Origin: Pseudarthrobacter oxydans
GTDB taxonomy: Bacteria > Actinomycetota > Actinomycetes > Actinomycetales > Micrococcaceae
Assembly (NCBI RefSeq): GCF_013314975.1
Contig: NZ_JABTYH010000039.1
Coordinates: 1-39,470, forward strand
DNA: 39,470 nt
Direction of reading: 5' to 3'
The notes under the pieces are model-generated. The model did not search any database. It saw only the letters and a program-made list of their open reading frames with translations, and was not told the origin of the DNA. Positions 15,203-22,895 of the stretch are shown here, in pieces. Positions within the stretch are counted from its first letter, which is position 1. Each line of letters opens with the position of its first letter. Both the position numbers and the translations under genes were made by a program.

Positions 15203-15254
15203 TTAAGTGACACCAAGTTGTCAATCTGGTTCGAAATCAGAATATGTCACTTAA
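15203..15254. promoter_or_regulatory. Candidate res site between tniR and tniQ
   Basis: The perfect 10-bp inverted repeat TTAAGTGACA (15203-15212) / TGTCACTTAA (15245-15254) has a 32-base AT-rich centre. It lies in the only gap between tniR and tniQ, where res sits in related transposons. The tniR promoter probably overlaps it. Confidence 0.65.
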
Positions 15255-15287
15255 CCCGTTACTTATTCTACGTCAGTCAAAGGGCTG

Positions 15288-16475
15288 TCATCCTTCTGTT
15301 TGTGACAGGAAGTCAAGGGGTATCCCAAGCTCGGCGAAGGTGTCCCGAAGACCGCGGACGGATTCCTGACTGCGGCACCCGTAGCGTGCGAAGTCGAAGA
15401 GGTGCTTCGCGACCACTGGATCCGTTTTGGCTGCTGCGATGCACGCATCCCGGGTAGCCGTCACCTGATTCCAGAGCTCGTCCAGTGTCGGCTGCTTCTG
15501 CGTGCCCGCGCGAGCTGTCGGTGATCCGGGCGGGGTCCCACTGCTGATCGGTGCCTTCGGTTCGGAACGCAAAAGGTACGCGGAGGTACCCAGGGCGGTC
15601 AGGGAGCCGGCCTCGACCATTTCCATCGCGGCGGCAGCGGCTTCGAGCAGTTGCTGCTGCCTGGTCCAGTGGAGGGTCTCGAACGGTTGCCATGAGTGCA
15701 GGCCGGCCCGGAACGGGTGGCCGCAGTGGTCCCAGACCCGGCGCACCTCCTCCAGTTGCTGGCCGTATCGTCCCTGGGGCGCGCTGAGTTCGTCCAGGAG
15801 GGTCCGCAGCAGCCGGAACCAGACTCCGGCGTGAACCGAGCGCCGGGGCAGGTCGACGGATCCTGTCGTTATTGCCTGCCAGGTGCGCCGGTCCATCAGG
15901 GTCAATGACTCCGGGAGTTCCCGCTGGTCCTCGACGGAGGTTGTCCACTTGATGTAGTCCGCAGGGTGTCCTTCATAGGTCTCAAGCCGGTGTCGGTGTA
16001 CCGGGCAGCTGGCCATGAGCGGCAATTGCCAGAAGAGCAGTATCGTCGGGCCGGACTCCAGGCATTCGCGGCACCCCCGCAGCACCCGGGTTTCCGCGAG
16101 CCATGGCAGCCACTTCCGCGGTGTGTAGATTTGGCGCCGCGCCGGTGGCAGGAGTACCGAGAACTGGTGCACATAGGTTTCGTAGGTATCGGGTGCAGGG
16201 GTGAGGGAGTCGAAGAGCCATGGCACCCAGCCGGCCATGGTCATGGCCTGTACGCGGTGCTGGTCGAGGCCCGTACGTTTGGCGAGCTCGTCGAGGAGGT
16301 AACGTGGCGGGTTCAGATCCAGCTCAGCGTCGCTAAGTTCCCGGTGACCGAGTGCGTGTTCGAGCAGCTGGTGGGAGTACATCCCGTAGCTGGTCGCCGT
16401 CCGCCGCAGCCAAGAGGACAAAGATTCCGTTGCTGCAGGTGCCGGATGAAGGGGCCAGCGCTCCGGCGGTCTCAC
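15288..16475 (-). CDS. tniQ: TniQ-family transposition protein
   Basis: The 395-residue protein has the TniQ start PAPAATESLSSWLRRTATSYGM and a zinc-finger region, CRECLESGPTILLFW through CPVHRHRL (about 135-167), with Cys-x2-Cys and Cys-x2-His pairs. TniQ is needed with TniA and TniB for transposition in Tn5053; relatives act as target-selection adaptors (TnsD/TniQ) in Tn7-like systems. The start overlaps the tniB stop by four bases. The stop lies about 30 bases from the inverted repeat of the res region. Confidence 0.92.
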   Translation of the reverse strand: MRPPERWPLHPAPAATESLSSWLRRTATSYGMYSHQLLEHALGHRELSDAELDLNPPRYLLDELAKRTGLDQHRVQAMTMAGWVPWLFDSLTPAPDTYETYVHQFSVLLPPARRQIYTPRKWLPWLAETRVLRGCRECLESGPTILLFWQLPLMASCPVHRHRLETYEGHPADYIKWTTSVEDQRELPESLTLMDRRTWQAITTGSVDLPRRSVHAGVWFRLLRTLLDELSAPQGRYGQQLEEVRRVWDHCGHPFRAGLHSWQPFETLHWTRQQQLLEAAAAAMEMVEAGSLTALGTSAYLLRSEPKAPISSGTPPGSPTARAGTQKQPTLDELWNQVTATRDACIAAAKTDPVVAKHLFDFARYGCRSQESVRGLRDTFAELGIPLDFLSQTEG

Positions 16476-17386
16476 ATCAGTTCGCGTTCAAACAAACGGC
16501 GCCGTTCTGTGGGTCCTGCATAGTCGGCCATGACCAAAGTGCGGCGATTGATACGCTCTTCACCGCTTTCCACAGCGGCGATCGCCGCGGTCGTCAGGAG
16601 CCGGGCGAGTTCGCCAATGGTTCCCTCACTTCGGGCGAGTAAGTACTGCGCCATATCGGCGGTAGCGATGTCCGAGGGGCGCTGCAGGGGTAGGGCGGCC
16701 GCGAAACTGGCCAACAACGACAGAGTGTCCGCACCGGTGTTCCACAGGGGAAGGACGATGGGTTCAAACCGGTTCTCCAGCTGATCATCGGACCGAACCG
16801 CAAGATATGCTTCCCGCGTCCCGACGCCGACGATAGGGATACGCAGCTCGTTGCCCAGGAACCGTAGAAGATTGAGGAACTCCCGGCGGCTGTTGCCTTG
16901 CCCGGCGAGGATATTGTGCAGCTCGTCGATGACGAGCATGCGCACTCCCGTTAAGCGCAGCAGTTTCAGCGAGATCTGCTCCACGTCCGCCAGGCGCCGC
17001 CGTGGTTGAAGCGGTGCCCCAAGCGCGGCCAGGAGCGCGATGTAGAAGCGCAGCACGGAAGGCTCCGACGGCATCTGCACGCACAACACCGGAATGAGTT
17101 CCCGCTCCGGCTCGGCCACGGGCGGGTGTCCCCGGCGGAACTTTTCCACGATCATCGACTTGCCGTTGTTCGTCGGCCCGATCAGCAACAGGTTCGGCAT
17201 GCGCTGTTTGTCCGGCCACGACAACAGGGACTCAAGGCGGGCCACCGCTTCCACCGCGCGCGGGTAACCGATCCACCGGTCGGCCCGGATCAATTCAACC
17301 CGCTCGTTCGCAGGTAACCGTGCCGCGGCCCGCACACTCGGGTGCAGGTGGGACAACTCCGGTGCCTCGTACTCAGGCATGGTCAC
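16472..17386 (-). CDS. tniB: TniB AAA+ ATPase of the transposon
   Basis: The ATPase of about 304 residues has Walker A GPTNNGKS (about 69-76) and Walker B MLVIDELHN (about 152-160), both as in TniB/TnsC proteins. A GVGTREAYLAVRSDDQLENRF sensor region follows. Family role: an ATP-dependent regulator that binds target DNA and recruits TniA. The start is most likely GTG 17386, overlapping the TGA of tniA as GTGA; a GTG one codon earlier and ATG 17380 are alternatives. Its stop overlaps tniQ by four bases, so tniABQ form a coupled operon. Confidence 0.93.
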   Translation of the reverse strand: MTMPEYEAPELSHLHPSVRAAARLPANERVELIRADRWIGYPRAVEAVARLESLLSWPDKQRMPNLLLIGPTNNGKSMIVEKFRRGHPPVAEPERELIPVLCVQMPSEPSVLRFYIALLAALGAPLQPRRRLADVEQISLKLLRLTGVRMLVIDELHNILAGQGNSRREFLNLLRFLGNELRIPIVGVGTREAYLAVRSDDQLENRFEPIVLPLWNTGADTLSLLASFAAALPLQRPSDIATADMAQYLLARSEGTIGELARLLTTAAIAAVESGEERINRRTLVMADYAGPTERRRLFERELM

Positions 17387-19071
17387 CACTGCTCGATCTG
17401 ATCGAATCGCGGTACCCGGGCCGCATCCGCCACCATGTCCGGTTCCTGCTGAGCAGGGGCTTCCGGCGGGAGCAATGGGGATGGTGTCTTCGAATGCGCC
17501 GTCGTCGCTACGTTGCGGCGCTCGGCGTCACGGCGCATGCGCTTGGTGGTCTTCGAGGCAGTACTTGCGATCTCCCGCATTTGCGCGATCGTGCGGAACA
17601 ACGCCGCTTCGTCCACTTGGGCTACCCCGCGCTCGTGTAGTCGCGCCAGGGCGTGCCGGTGCTCCCACAGGCTCACGGACGGATTCGCCATGGTCCGGTA
17701 AGGGACCTCGACGTAGTGAGCCCCCTCTGGTTCCAGTACCCAGATTCTGCTGATGTCCCTGGGGTCCCGGCGGATAAGGAACGGCCCAAGCCTTTCGCGC
17801 CGGCTGATCCACGGTTTCAGCGCATTGGAGAAGTAGTGGACATGATCGATGACGAAGCCCGCCCTCGTCAGGGTACGCCGCACGACGGGAAGGAAATCGA
17901 CCAGGAACACTGTCGGGTTAGTGGCAACCGGCGGCAGCCCCGTCGCCGCCACCCCTTCAGCCCACCGACCAGCCGGCGTCTGCCCCAGCGTGCCGTGAGT
18001 GGTGCCGTGGTAGTTGGTGACGGCAAGGGCCATCCATTTCTCCAGCTCGCGCAGGGTCAACGCCGCTTCCCGGTCGGAGTCATAACGCCCCCGTTCGCCG
18101 GGGTTGGAAAAGGTGGTCCCGGGAAGTTCGTGGATTTGCTTCATCGCGGTGCCGATCACGCGTTCCACGATTCCGCCATAATGAGGCCGGCCCAGCGGAC
18201 GGTAGGCCAGCTCGATACCGTGCTGGTCGCATCCTCGTCGGAGCGCTTCGCTCTTGAATTCGCTGGCATTATCCAGGTAAAGCAGTCTCGGCTTCCCGCT
18301 CATCGGCCACCCCGCCTCAACACCCAGACCTTCAAGCCATGGTCTTTTGTCAGTCCCGGCATGCGCCAGGCACAGCCCAACCGACACTGCCGAGGGCGCC
18401 TCCAGGGTCACAACCATGCCGATGATGCACCGACTGTAAACATCGATCGCGACAGTTAGATACGGCCGACCAATCGGTCGCCGCTCCCGCTTGTCCACGA
18501 CGATTACATCGATGACGGTGTGGTCGATCTGCACCCGCTCCAGAATCGTGCCGACCGCAGGCACCTCGTCCCCGGCGGACTGTAGCGACCGCACCGCATC
18601 GGGCCCTCCCCTGCGCCGGCCTACCTCAACTGGATTCAACGCCCGGATGCGCCGTTCCACCGTGTTTCTGGCCGGGACAGGAAGCTGCCGTGCGCGGCAG
18701 GCCGCAGCAATATCCCGATACACCGACGCCAACGTCCGTTTCTGCCGAGTCAGGAACTGCTTCCGCACCATCACCCGGACCAGGTCCTCGACCTCATCTG
18801 ACAGCCGGGCAGTTCCCTTCCCTCCGGAGGAACGGCCAGGAGCCAAATCTGTCAGCAAACCAGAACCGTCGCGATAGCGTCTGAGGAGCACGTACACCTG
18901 GCGCCGCGATACGCCCAAGGCCGCGGCGGCAGCATCAACCGCTGCCCTACCAACAACCGTGCGCGCGGCCAAGGGGCCGATCACCACCGAAACCGACTTC
19001 GTCCGAGCCCAGAGATCATCCCGCATCGTCAACGTGCCCGGCTCACGAATGGGCGCCGATTCCGCATCCAC
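17383..19071 (-). CDS. tniA: TniA DDE transposase
   Basis: The protein of about 562 residues is a Mu/Tn7-type transposase. Its catalytic residues are visible as Asp183 (QIDHT), Asp267 (LYLDNASEF) and Glu303 (GGIVERVIG), the last two separated by 35 residues as in D,D(35)E enzymes. The N-terminus has a helix-turn-helix near AAAALGVSRRQVYVLLRRY (48-66), and a second DNA-binding region lies before the catalytic core. The length agrees with Tn402 TniA (about 560). I chose GTG 19071, seven bases after GGGAGG; a TTG 39 bases upstream would place coding sequence over one of the transposase-binding repeats. It is the gene nearest the right end, as in the family. Confidence 0.95.
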   Translation of the reverse strand: MDAESAPIREPGTLTMRDDLWARTKSVSVVIGPLAARTVVGRAAVDAAAAALGVSRRQVYVLLRRYRDGSGLLTDLAPGRSSGGKGTARLSDEVEDLVRVMVRKQFLTRQKRTLASVYRDIAAACRARQLPVPARNTVERRIRALNPVEVGRRRGGPDAVRSLQSAGDEVPAVGTILERVQIDHTVIDVIVVDKRERRPIGRPYLTVAIDVYSRCIIGMVVTLEAPSAVSVGLCLAHAGTDKRPWLEGLGVEAGWPMSGKPRLLYLDNASEFKSEALRRGCDQHGIELAYRPLGRPHYGGIVERVIGTAMKQIHELPGTTFSNPGERGRYDSDREAALTLRELEKWMALAVTNYHGTTHGTLGQTPAGRWAEGVAATGLPPVATNPTVFLVDFLPVVRRTLTRAGFVIDHVHYFSNALKPWISRRERLGPFLIRRDPRDISRIWVLEPEGAHYVEVPYRTMANPSVSLWEHRHALARLHERGVAQVDEAALFRTIAQMREIASTASKTTKRMRRDAERRNVATTAHSKTPSPLLPPEAPAQQEPDMVADAARVPRFDQIEQW

Positions 19072-19089
19072 TCCGACACCTCCCTCGGC

Positions 19090-19215
19090 GTGCAGAGGAG
19101 TAGTAAGCAAAACCGACCCTAGTGCAGAGGAGTACGGAAAAACCAGTGCTCAACACCCGCCTGCACAACCGCGAAAACGGGCTGCTCGCCGTGCACGCGA
19201 GTACGGAAAATGACA
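19090..19215 (-). repeat. Right terminal inverted repeat with three transposase-type motifs
   Basis: The terminal 27 bp cover 19189-19215. The motif GTGCA-N3-GAGTA occurs three times: 19090-19102, 19122-19134 and 19191-19203. The last two are followed by CGGAAAA. These are candidate TniA sites. The right-end motif is read CGTACTC-N3-TGCAC from outside in, whereas the left end has CAGAAG in place of CGTACT, so the two ends have diverged in one half of the site. Confidence 0.8.
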
Positions 19216-19368
19216 TATTTGTGACTCTCGGCGCTAAATGACGGCTTTTTCACGGCGCTATTTGTCGCATGGCGCAGCCAGCAAGGGGACTCCCCACCGG
19301 GGCTGTCCCCTCGCCTGGTTGGGACCGCAGACGACTTTCTTGGCATGTATAGGACTTGTGGCGAGGCG

Positions 19369-19731
19369 TCACTCAGGTGGAGGTTGCGTTTCCGTGAGAT
19401 CAACATGCTGCTCGCGCTCTGGAATCGCATGAGCGGAATCCGCGGGCGGTGTTCCAGGGTGTTGCAGCCAAGCATTGGATTCCGCGTCTCCGTGCGCGAC
19501 GATTTCGACAGCGACGGAGTCCCATCGATAAACGTTGGTCCCGGCGGGTGGACGCTGGGACGTGATGTAGAAAAGTCCCGGCCAAGCAAGCTCGCCGATA
19601 GGCGGCCCGTCTGGATCAGGGTTCGCCAAGGCAACGCCGGCATCGGCCGCCACATCTCGCCCGACGTGAAATGGTAAACCCACGACATCGGGGACCGTAA
19701 CCCTGTCGGCGAACCTCTCACTCATTTTCAC
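19369..19731 (-). CDS. PASTA-domain protein, copy 1
   Basis: The 120-residue protein has no signal peptide and one PASTA-like domain: VTVPDVVGLPFHVGRDVAADAGVALANPD (11-39), then a variant second half with ITSQRPPAGTNVYRWDSVAVEI. PASTA modules bind peptidoglycan or act as spacers in kinases and penicillin-binding proteins; a free cytoplasmic version has no known job. GTG 19731 is preceded by GAGG six bases upstream. It lies just outside the right end of the copper transposon. A close paralogue sits at 20652-21011 in the same orientation. Confidence 0.75.
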   Translation of the reverse strand: MKMSERFADRVTVPDVVGLPFHVGRDVAADAGVALANPDPDGPPIGELAWPGLFYITSQRPPAGTNVYRWDSVAVEIVAHGDAESNAWLQHPGTPPADSAHAIPEREQHVDLTETQPPPE

Positions 19732-20050
19732 AATTTACCTCTGAAAGGTGTCTGCTGTAGCGGGTGAACGCCGCCTTGGCGGCAGACGCACTGTGATCGC
19801 AAGGGGATCGTGTGGCGGCCACTGGTCAGCGAGCCGTTGGCTTGACGGACCTCGGCGCTGTGGTTGAAGAGCCGCAGATCATCGTAGACGGATTCGTTTA
19901 TGGCGGCCTGTTGGGGCCGGGCTGGAGGCGGGCGGGCATAGGTAGTGGGTAGTGGACTGTGTCTGCAATCCGCCCCTTGAAGGTCTTCGCGCCTGGAGCG
20001 TAACCTGCACGCAAGAAGCGGAGACTGCAAGATTGGGCTAGGAGCGCGGC
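19732..20050. other. Gap without a recognisable gene
   Basis: A 100-codon frame on the minus strand ends at 19728, but it resembles no family I know and has poor codon character over most of its length. GGAG at 20041-20044 is the ribosome site of the following gene. Nothing else is seen. Confidence 0.4.
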
Positions 20051-20434
20051 ATGAATGTGCTGAGCCAGATACTCGCCGGATCCACCGGCCTGGCGCTGAT
20101 AAGCGTTGGCATCCTGGAGGTCTTCTTCCATGGCGACCAACGGTTCCACCGGATCTTCCTGATCAGGCAGGAAAACGTGCACGCAGTCCGGATGTGGGCG
20201 ATGAATGTTGGCGCCTACAACATCACCTTCGGCTTGGGCATCGCAGTGGGCCTGTGGCTGGTGAACTTCTCAGGCACTCCCACCAGCGGGTCGGCCATAG
20301 TGATCTTCTGCTGCGCGTGCCACGTCTTCCTTGGTTTTTGGCTGTGGGTCACAGAGAAGCGCCTCCTCGTCAGCGCCATCGGCCAGGCGCTCTTCCCGGC
20401 GCTGGCAATTGTCTTCTACGTTCTCGTTCACTAG
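20051..20434 (+). CDS. DUF1304-family small membrane protein
   Basis: The 127-residue protein has four membrane helices. It shows the DUF1304 pattern NVLSQILAGSTGLALISVGILEVFFHGDQRF, followed by RMWAMNVGAYNITFGLG and a third helix with CHVFLGFWLW. Function in this family is unknown. ATG 20051 has GGAG at 20041-20044. It is placed between the two PASTA genes on the opposite strand, so it may have been carried in by the event that duplicated them. Confidence 0.88.
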   Translation: MNVLSQILAGSTGLALISVGILEVFFHGDQRFHRIFLIRQENVHAVRMWAMNVGAYNITFGLGIAVGLWLVNFSGTPTSGSAIVIFCCACHVFLGFWLWVTEKRLLVSAIGQALFPALAIVFYVLVH

Positions 20435-20651
20435 GGGTGGTAGTTGGCGAATGCTAGTGGCGGCGTTTTTGTTGATTCGCGTCACAGCAGCGCCCGTATG
20501 GTGGTGGCTCTACGGACCGCTTGAAGCGTCCGCAAGAGGATCGGTTATCGGAACAGGGCTGGGAATACCTTCTCCGCGCGTAGCGGGAAAGTAGACTGAG
20601 GTCGTTTGCGACCTTGCCGGTAAGCAATCCCGGTGCTTAGTGCCCTCAAGG

Positions 20652-21011
20652 TCACTCTATTGGAGGCTCTGTCTCCGTGAGATCGACGCGTTGCTCGGGC
20701 TGCGGAGTCGTGGCATGGGCCGAATCCGCGGGCGGAGCACCTGGGCGCTTCTGCCAAGCGTTGGATTCCGCATCTCCGTGTGCGACGACCTCGACAGCCA
20801 CAGAATCCCAGCGATACACGATGGTGCCGGCGGCGGGGCGTTGCGATGTGATGTAGAACAGCCCGGGCCAAGCTAGGGCTCCGATGGGCGGCCCGTCGGG
20901 ATCAGGATTCGCCAGGCTGACTCCCGCGTCCCATGCCAAATCGCGGCCGACGTGAAATGGCAACCCGACAACATCGGGCACCGTCACTCGATCGGCGAAC
21001 CTTTCTTCCAT
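20652..21011 (-). CDS. PASTA-domain protein, copy 2
   Basis: This 119-residue protein is a close paralogue of copy 1, aligned over its whole length with few gaps. It shares ERFADRVTVPDVVGLPFHVG, the stretch AWPGLFYITSQRP, and the tail with DLTETEP. Differences are scattered (for example LAWDAGVS for VAADAGVA), so the duplication is not recent. No secretion signal or kinase domain is present. ATG 21011 is preceded by TTTGGAGA. Function unknown. Confidence 0.78.
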   Translation of the reverse strand: MEERFADRVTVPDVVGLPFHVGRDLAWDAGVSLANPDPDGPPIGALAWPGLFYITSQRPAAGTIVYRWDSVAVEVVAHGDAESNAWQKRPGAPPADSAHATTPQPEQRVDLTETEPPIE

Positions 21012-21189
21012 TCTCCAAATCTACTTCGAAGGGTATCCGCTGCAACGGCCTCCGGAGGGGATCCCTCACCGCACAACTCGAACTATCCCAACCGTCTCAA
21101 AACCCTTGGGATACGAGACGTCTCACCGGCTCTGTCCCGCAAGGTCCCCATTCGTGTGAAATCCCACGACTTTCTCTGCCGCCGGCGAT

Positions 21190-21250
21190 TCTCATAACTA
21201 TGTCTCGAAACCTTCTGATTAAATTGCAGTACTAATCATTAGTTATGAGA
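21190..21250. promoter_or_regulatory. Candidate recombination site upstream of a serine recombinase
   Basis: TCTCATAACTA (21190-21200) and TAGTTATGAGA (21240-21250) are a perfect 11-bp inverted repeat around a 39-base AT-rich centre. It ends 16 bases before the recombinase start codon. This matches the position of res or promoter-operator sites of resolvase genes. Confidence 0.6.
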
Positions 21251-21266
21251 CACATTGGAGGCGGGC

Positions 21267-21848
21267 GTGTCGAAACTCATTGGCTATGCACGGGTTTCGA
21301 CGCGGCAGCAGTCCACGGACCGGCAGCGGGCGGATCTACTGGCCGCCGGCGTTCGACGAGATGACCTCTACGTAGACCAGGGTGTCTCCGGAGCGCGCGT
21401 GTCGCGACCCCGGTTTGATCGAGCACTCGACGCGCTCATGGCGGGTGACACCCTCGTCATCACGACTTTGGACCGGCTCGGGCGATCCACTCAGAACATG
21501 CTTGCCTTCGCCGACGAACTCCGCACTAGGGGCGCCGGCCTGCGCGTCCTGAATTTGGGCGGAGGCGACGTCGATACAGCAACACCGATGGGCTCTATGT
21601 TGTTCACAATCATGGCCGCCCTCGCGCAGATGGAACACGAGATCAAGCGTGAACGCGTCACTGATTCCATCATCAAGCGAAGAGAAGCCGGCAAGGACCT
21701 TGGCGGTCGACCCCGTAGGGTCACGGATAGTCAAATCAGAAGCGCTGTTCGCCTGGTCAAAGGTGGGGAGCCCACGGCGCAGGTTGCCCGGGATCTCGGT
21801 ATGTCCCGAGCGACGTTCTATAGGCGGTCACGAGCGCTTGCCGACTAG
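21267..21848 (+). CDS. Serine recombinase (resolvase/invertase family)
   Basis: The 193-residue protein starts MSKLIGYARVSTRQQ, with catalytic Ser11. It shows LDRLGRSTQNMLAFADEL, LAQMEHEIKRERV and a C-terminal helix-turn-helix GEPTAQVARDLGMSRATFYRR. GTG 21267 is five bases after GGAGG (21257-21261); an earlier TTG lies inside that ribosome site and is rejected. The inverted repeat immediately upstream is the likely target site and may also let the protein repress its own gene. No transposase partner is adjacent. Confidence 0.93.
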   Translation: MSKLIGYARVSTRQQSTDRQRADLLAAGVRRDDLYVDQGVSGARVSRPRFDRALDALMAGDTLVITTLDRLGRSTQNMLAFADELRTRGAGLRVLNLGGGDVDTATPMGSMLFTIMAALAQMEHEIKRERVTDSIIKRREAGKDLGGRPRRVTDSQIRSAVRLVKGGEPTAQVARDLGMSRATFYRRSRALAD

Positions 21849-22095
21849 AACGCGACCGCGAACAGTCACACCCGGGTGGAAACCCGAGCGTAGCCGGTGC
21901 GGTGGGTGACCATGGGTGTTCTCTTCTCAAAACTCGGTTTGGGGCTTTAGTAGGACTGTACTGATTCGAGAACTATTTGTGAGAGACCGGCGCGGCTCAG
22001 TGACGGACCCCGGCATTCTCGAAACATGGCTTTCTTGGAATCCTTCGTTTCCGAGAAGCGAACGGACCCCACCCAATGCCAAGGGACACTCCTGG

Positions 22096-22794
22096 TTACT
22101 TCACCTCGGTCAGCTGCCCTGAACCGCTACGAAGCCAAGTAACGTCCCGTTCATCGGTAAAGACAACGGACGTGCGACGCTCGACCCACGCCCTTGCATC
22201 TTTTTCGTCCCCGTTGGGCCAATAAGAGCCCAGCATCTCCCACTTCATAGGACGGCTGTGATTCAAAGAGTCACAATGTGTATCTGTCCGGCTACCCTCC
22301 TTGAAAAAAGAGGGAAGGGGAGGTGCGATGAGCTGCACATTGCTAAGAACGAAACCCTCCGGAGCTCGGAACTCGCAGGTCACAGTGAGAGGAGGCTTGT
22401 GGACATAGTTGTACCGCGGGTCTCCACGCTGAGCGGTGACGACCAGCGTGGTGCGATTCGCGCACTTCCATTTTTCTTCGTTGGCGGCATCCCGCTCTTG
22501 CTGCAGCTCTTTGTTCTGCGCTTCCTCCTCCTTAGAGAGAGTGTCATTGTGCTGGTCGGTCTGGATTTTCAATGCCTTTGTTTGGACTCTCAATGCCAAA
22601 ATGGCGCCAACAAAACCCCCCAAAGTAACCACACCAGTGAACCAGTCGGCAGTAGTGCCCCAATCCCAAGGGAGTCCTCTCATTGCGCATATCGCGTCTG
22701 TGGCCAGGAGAACGAGGCACAAAACAACGACAATTAAGAGGAATCGCTCAAGTGGTGTGCGGTTGATCCATACGTGGTCCCGGAATTTGCTCAC
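22096..22794 (-). CDS. Hypothetical membrane protein with a coiled-coil segment
   Basis: The 232-residue protein has two membrane helices (about 17-36 and 50-68), a charged Glu/Lys/Gln segment of coiled-coil type (about 76-108), and a soluble C-terminal domain of mixed strands. I recognise no family. Its base composition is visibly lower in G and C than the copper island, a sign of separate origin. Membrane-plus-coiled-coil proteins of this size occur in phage-defence and accessory loci, but nothing here proves such a role. It is transcribed away from the SRAP gene. Confidence 0.6.
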   Translation of the reverse strand: MSKFRDHVWINRTPLERFLLIVVVLCLVLLATDAICAMRGLPWDWGTTADWFTGVVTLGGFVGAILALRVQTKALKIQTDQHNDTLSKEEEAQNKELQQERDAANEEKWKCANRTTLVVTAQRGDPRYNYVHKPPLTVTCEFRAPEGFVLSNVQLIAPPLPSFFKEGSRTDTHCDSLNHSRPMKWEMLGSYWPNGDEKDARAWVERRTSVVFTDERDVTWLRSGSGQLTEVK

Positions 22795-22895
22795 TGCGTA
22801 AGTCTGCCCGACGAGGTGCTTACTCGTCGGAAGGCCGTCTAAAAGTTGTCAAGGTTGCCGCAGCGCACCTCTAGGCCTTCGGGCAGAATGGCCTC

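Larger units (their letters stand above)
917..19215. mobile_element. Tn402/Tn5053-family transposon carrying a copper island
   Basis: The left end at 917 starts TGTCATTTTCAGAAG, the sequence I know from ends of Tn402/Tn5053 elements. The right end at 19215 is its inverted counterpart; over 27 bases 21 match, including the first ten. Inside the right end lie tniA, tniB, tniQ, a candidate res and tniR, transcribed leftward in the canonical order. All genes between 1014 and 14439 are cargo. Elements of this family usually leave a 5-bp target duplication, but the bases outside the ends (GCCGA on the left, TATTT on the right) do not match. Later rearrangement or resolution against another copy could explain this. 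Family members classically carry mercury resistance or integrons; copper cargo is the unusual part. Confidence 0.85.

Noticed and set aside
19072..19110. TTG start for tniA
   Set aside because: It would code across a transposase-binding repeat; GTG 19071 has a good ribosome site and gives the usual length.
19216..19270. Words such as GGCGCTAAATGACGG and GGCGCTATTTGTCGC just beyond the right end, as a second transposon end
   Set aside because: They resemble terminal words only loosely and have no matching partner elsewhere in the window.
19728..20030. 100-codon minus-strand frame between the PASTA gene and the DUF1304 gene
   Set aside because: No family resemblance and mixed codon character; kept only as a gap note.
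22808..22830. CCGACGAG-N7-CTCGTCGG hairpin as a terminator
   Set aside because: It lies between two divergent gene starts and lacks a T run, so termination is unlikely; it may be a small operator.
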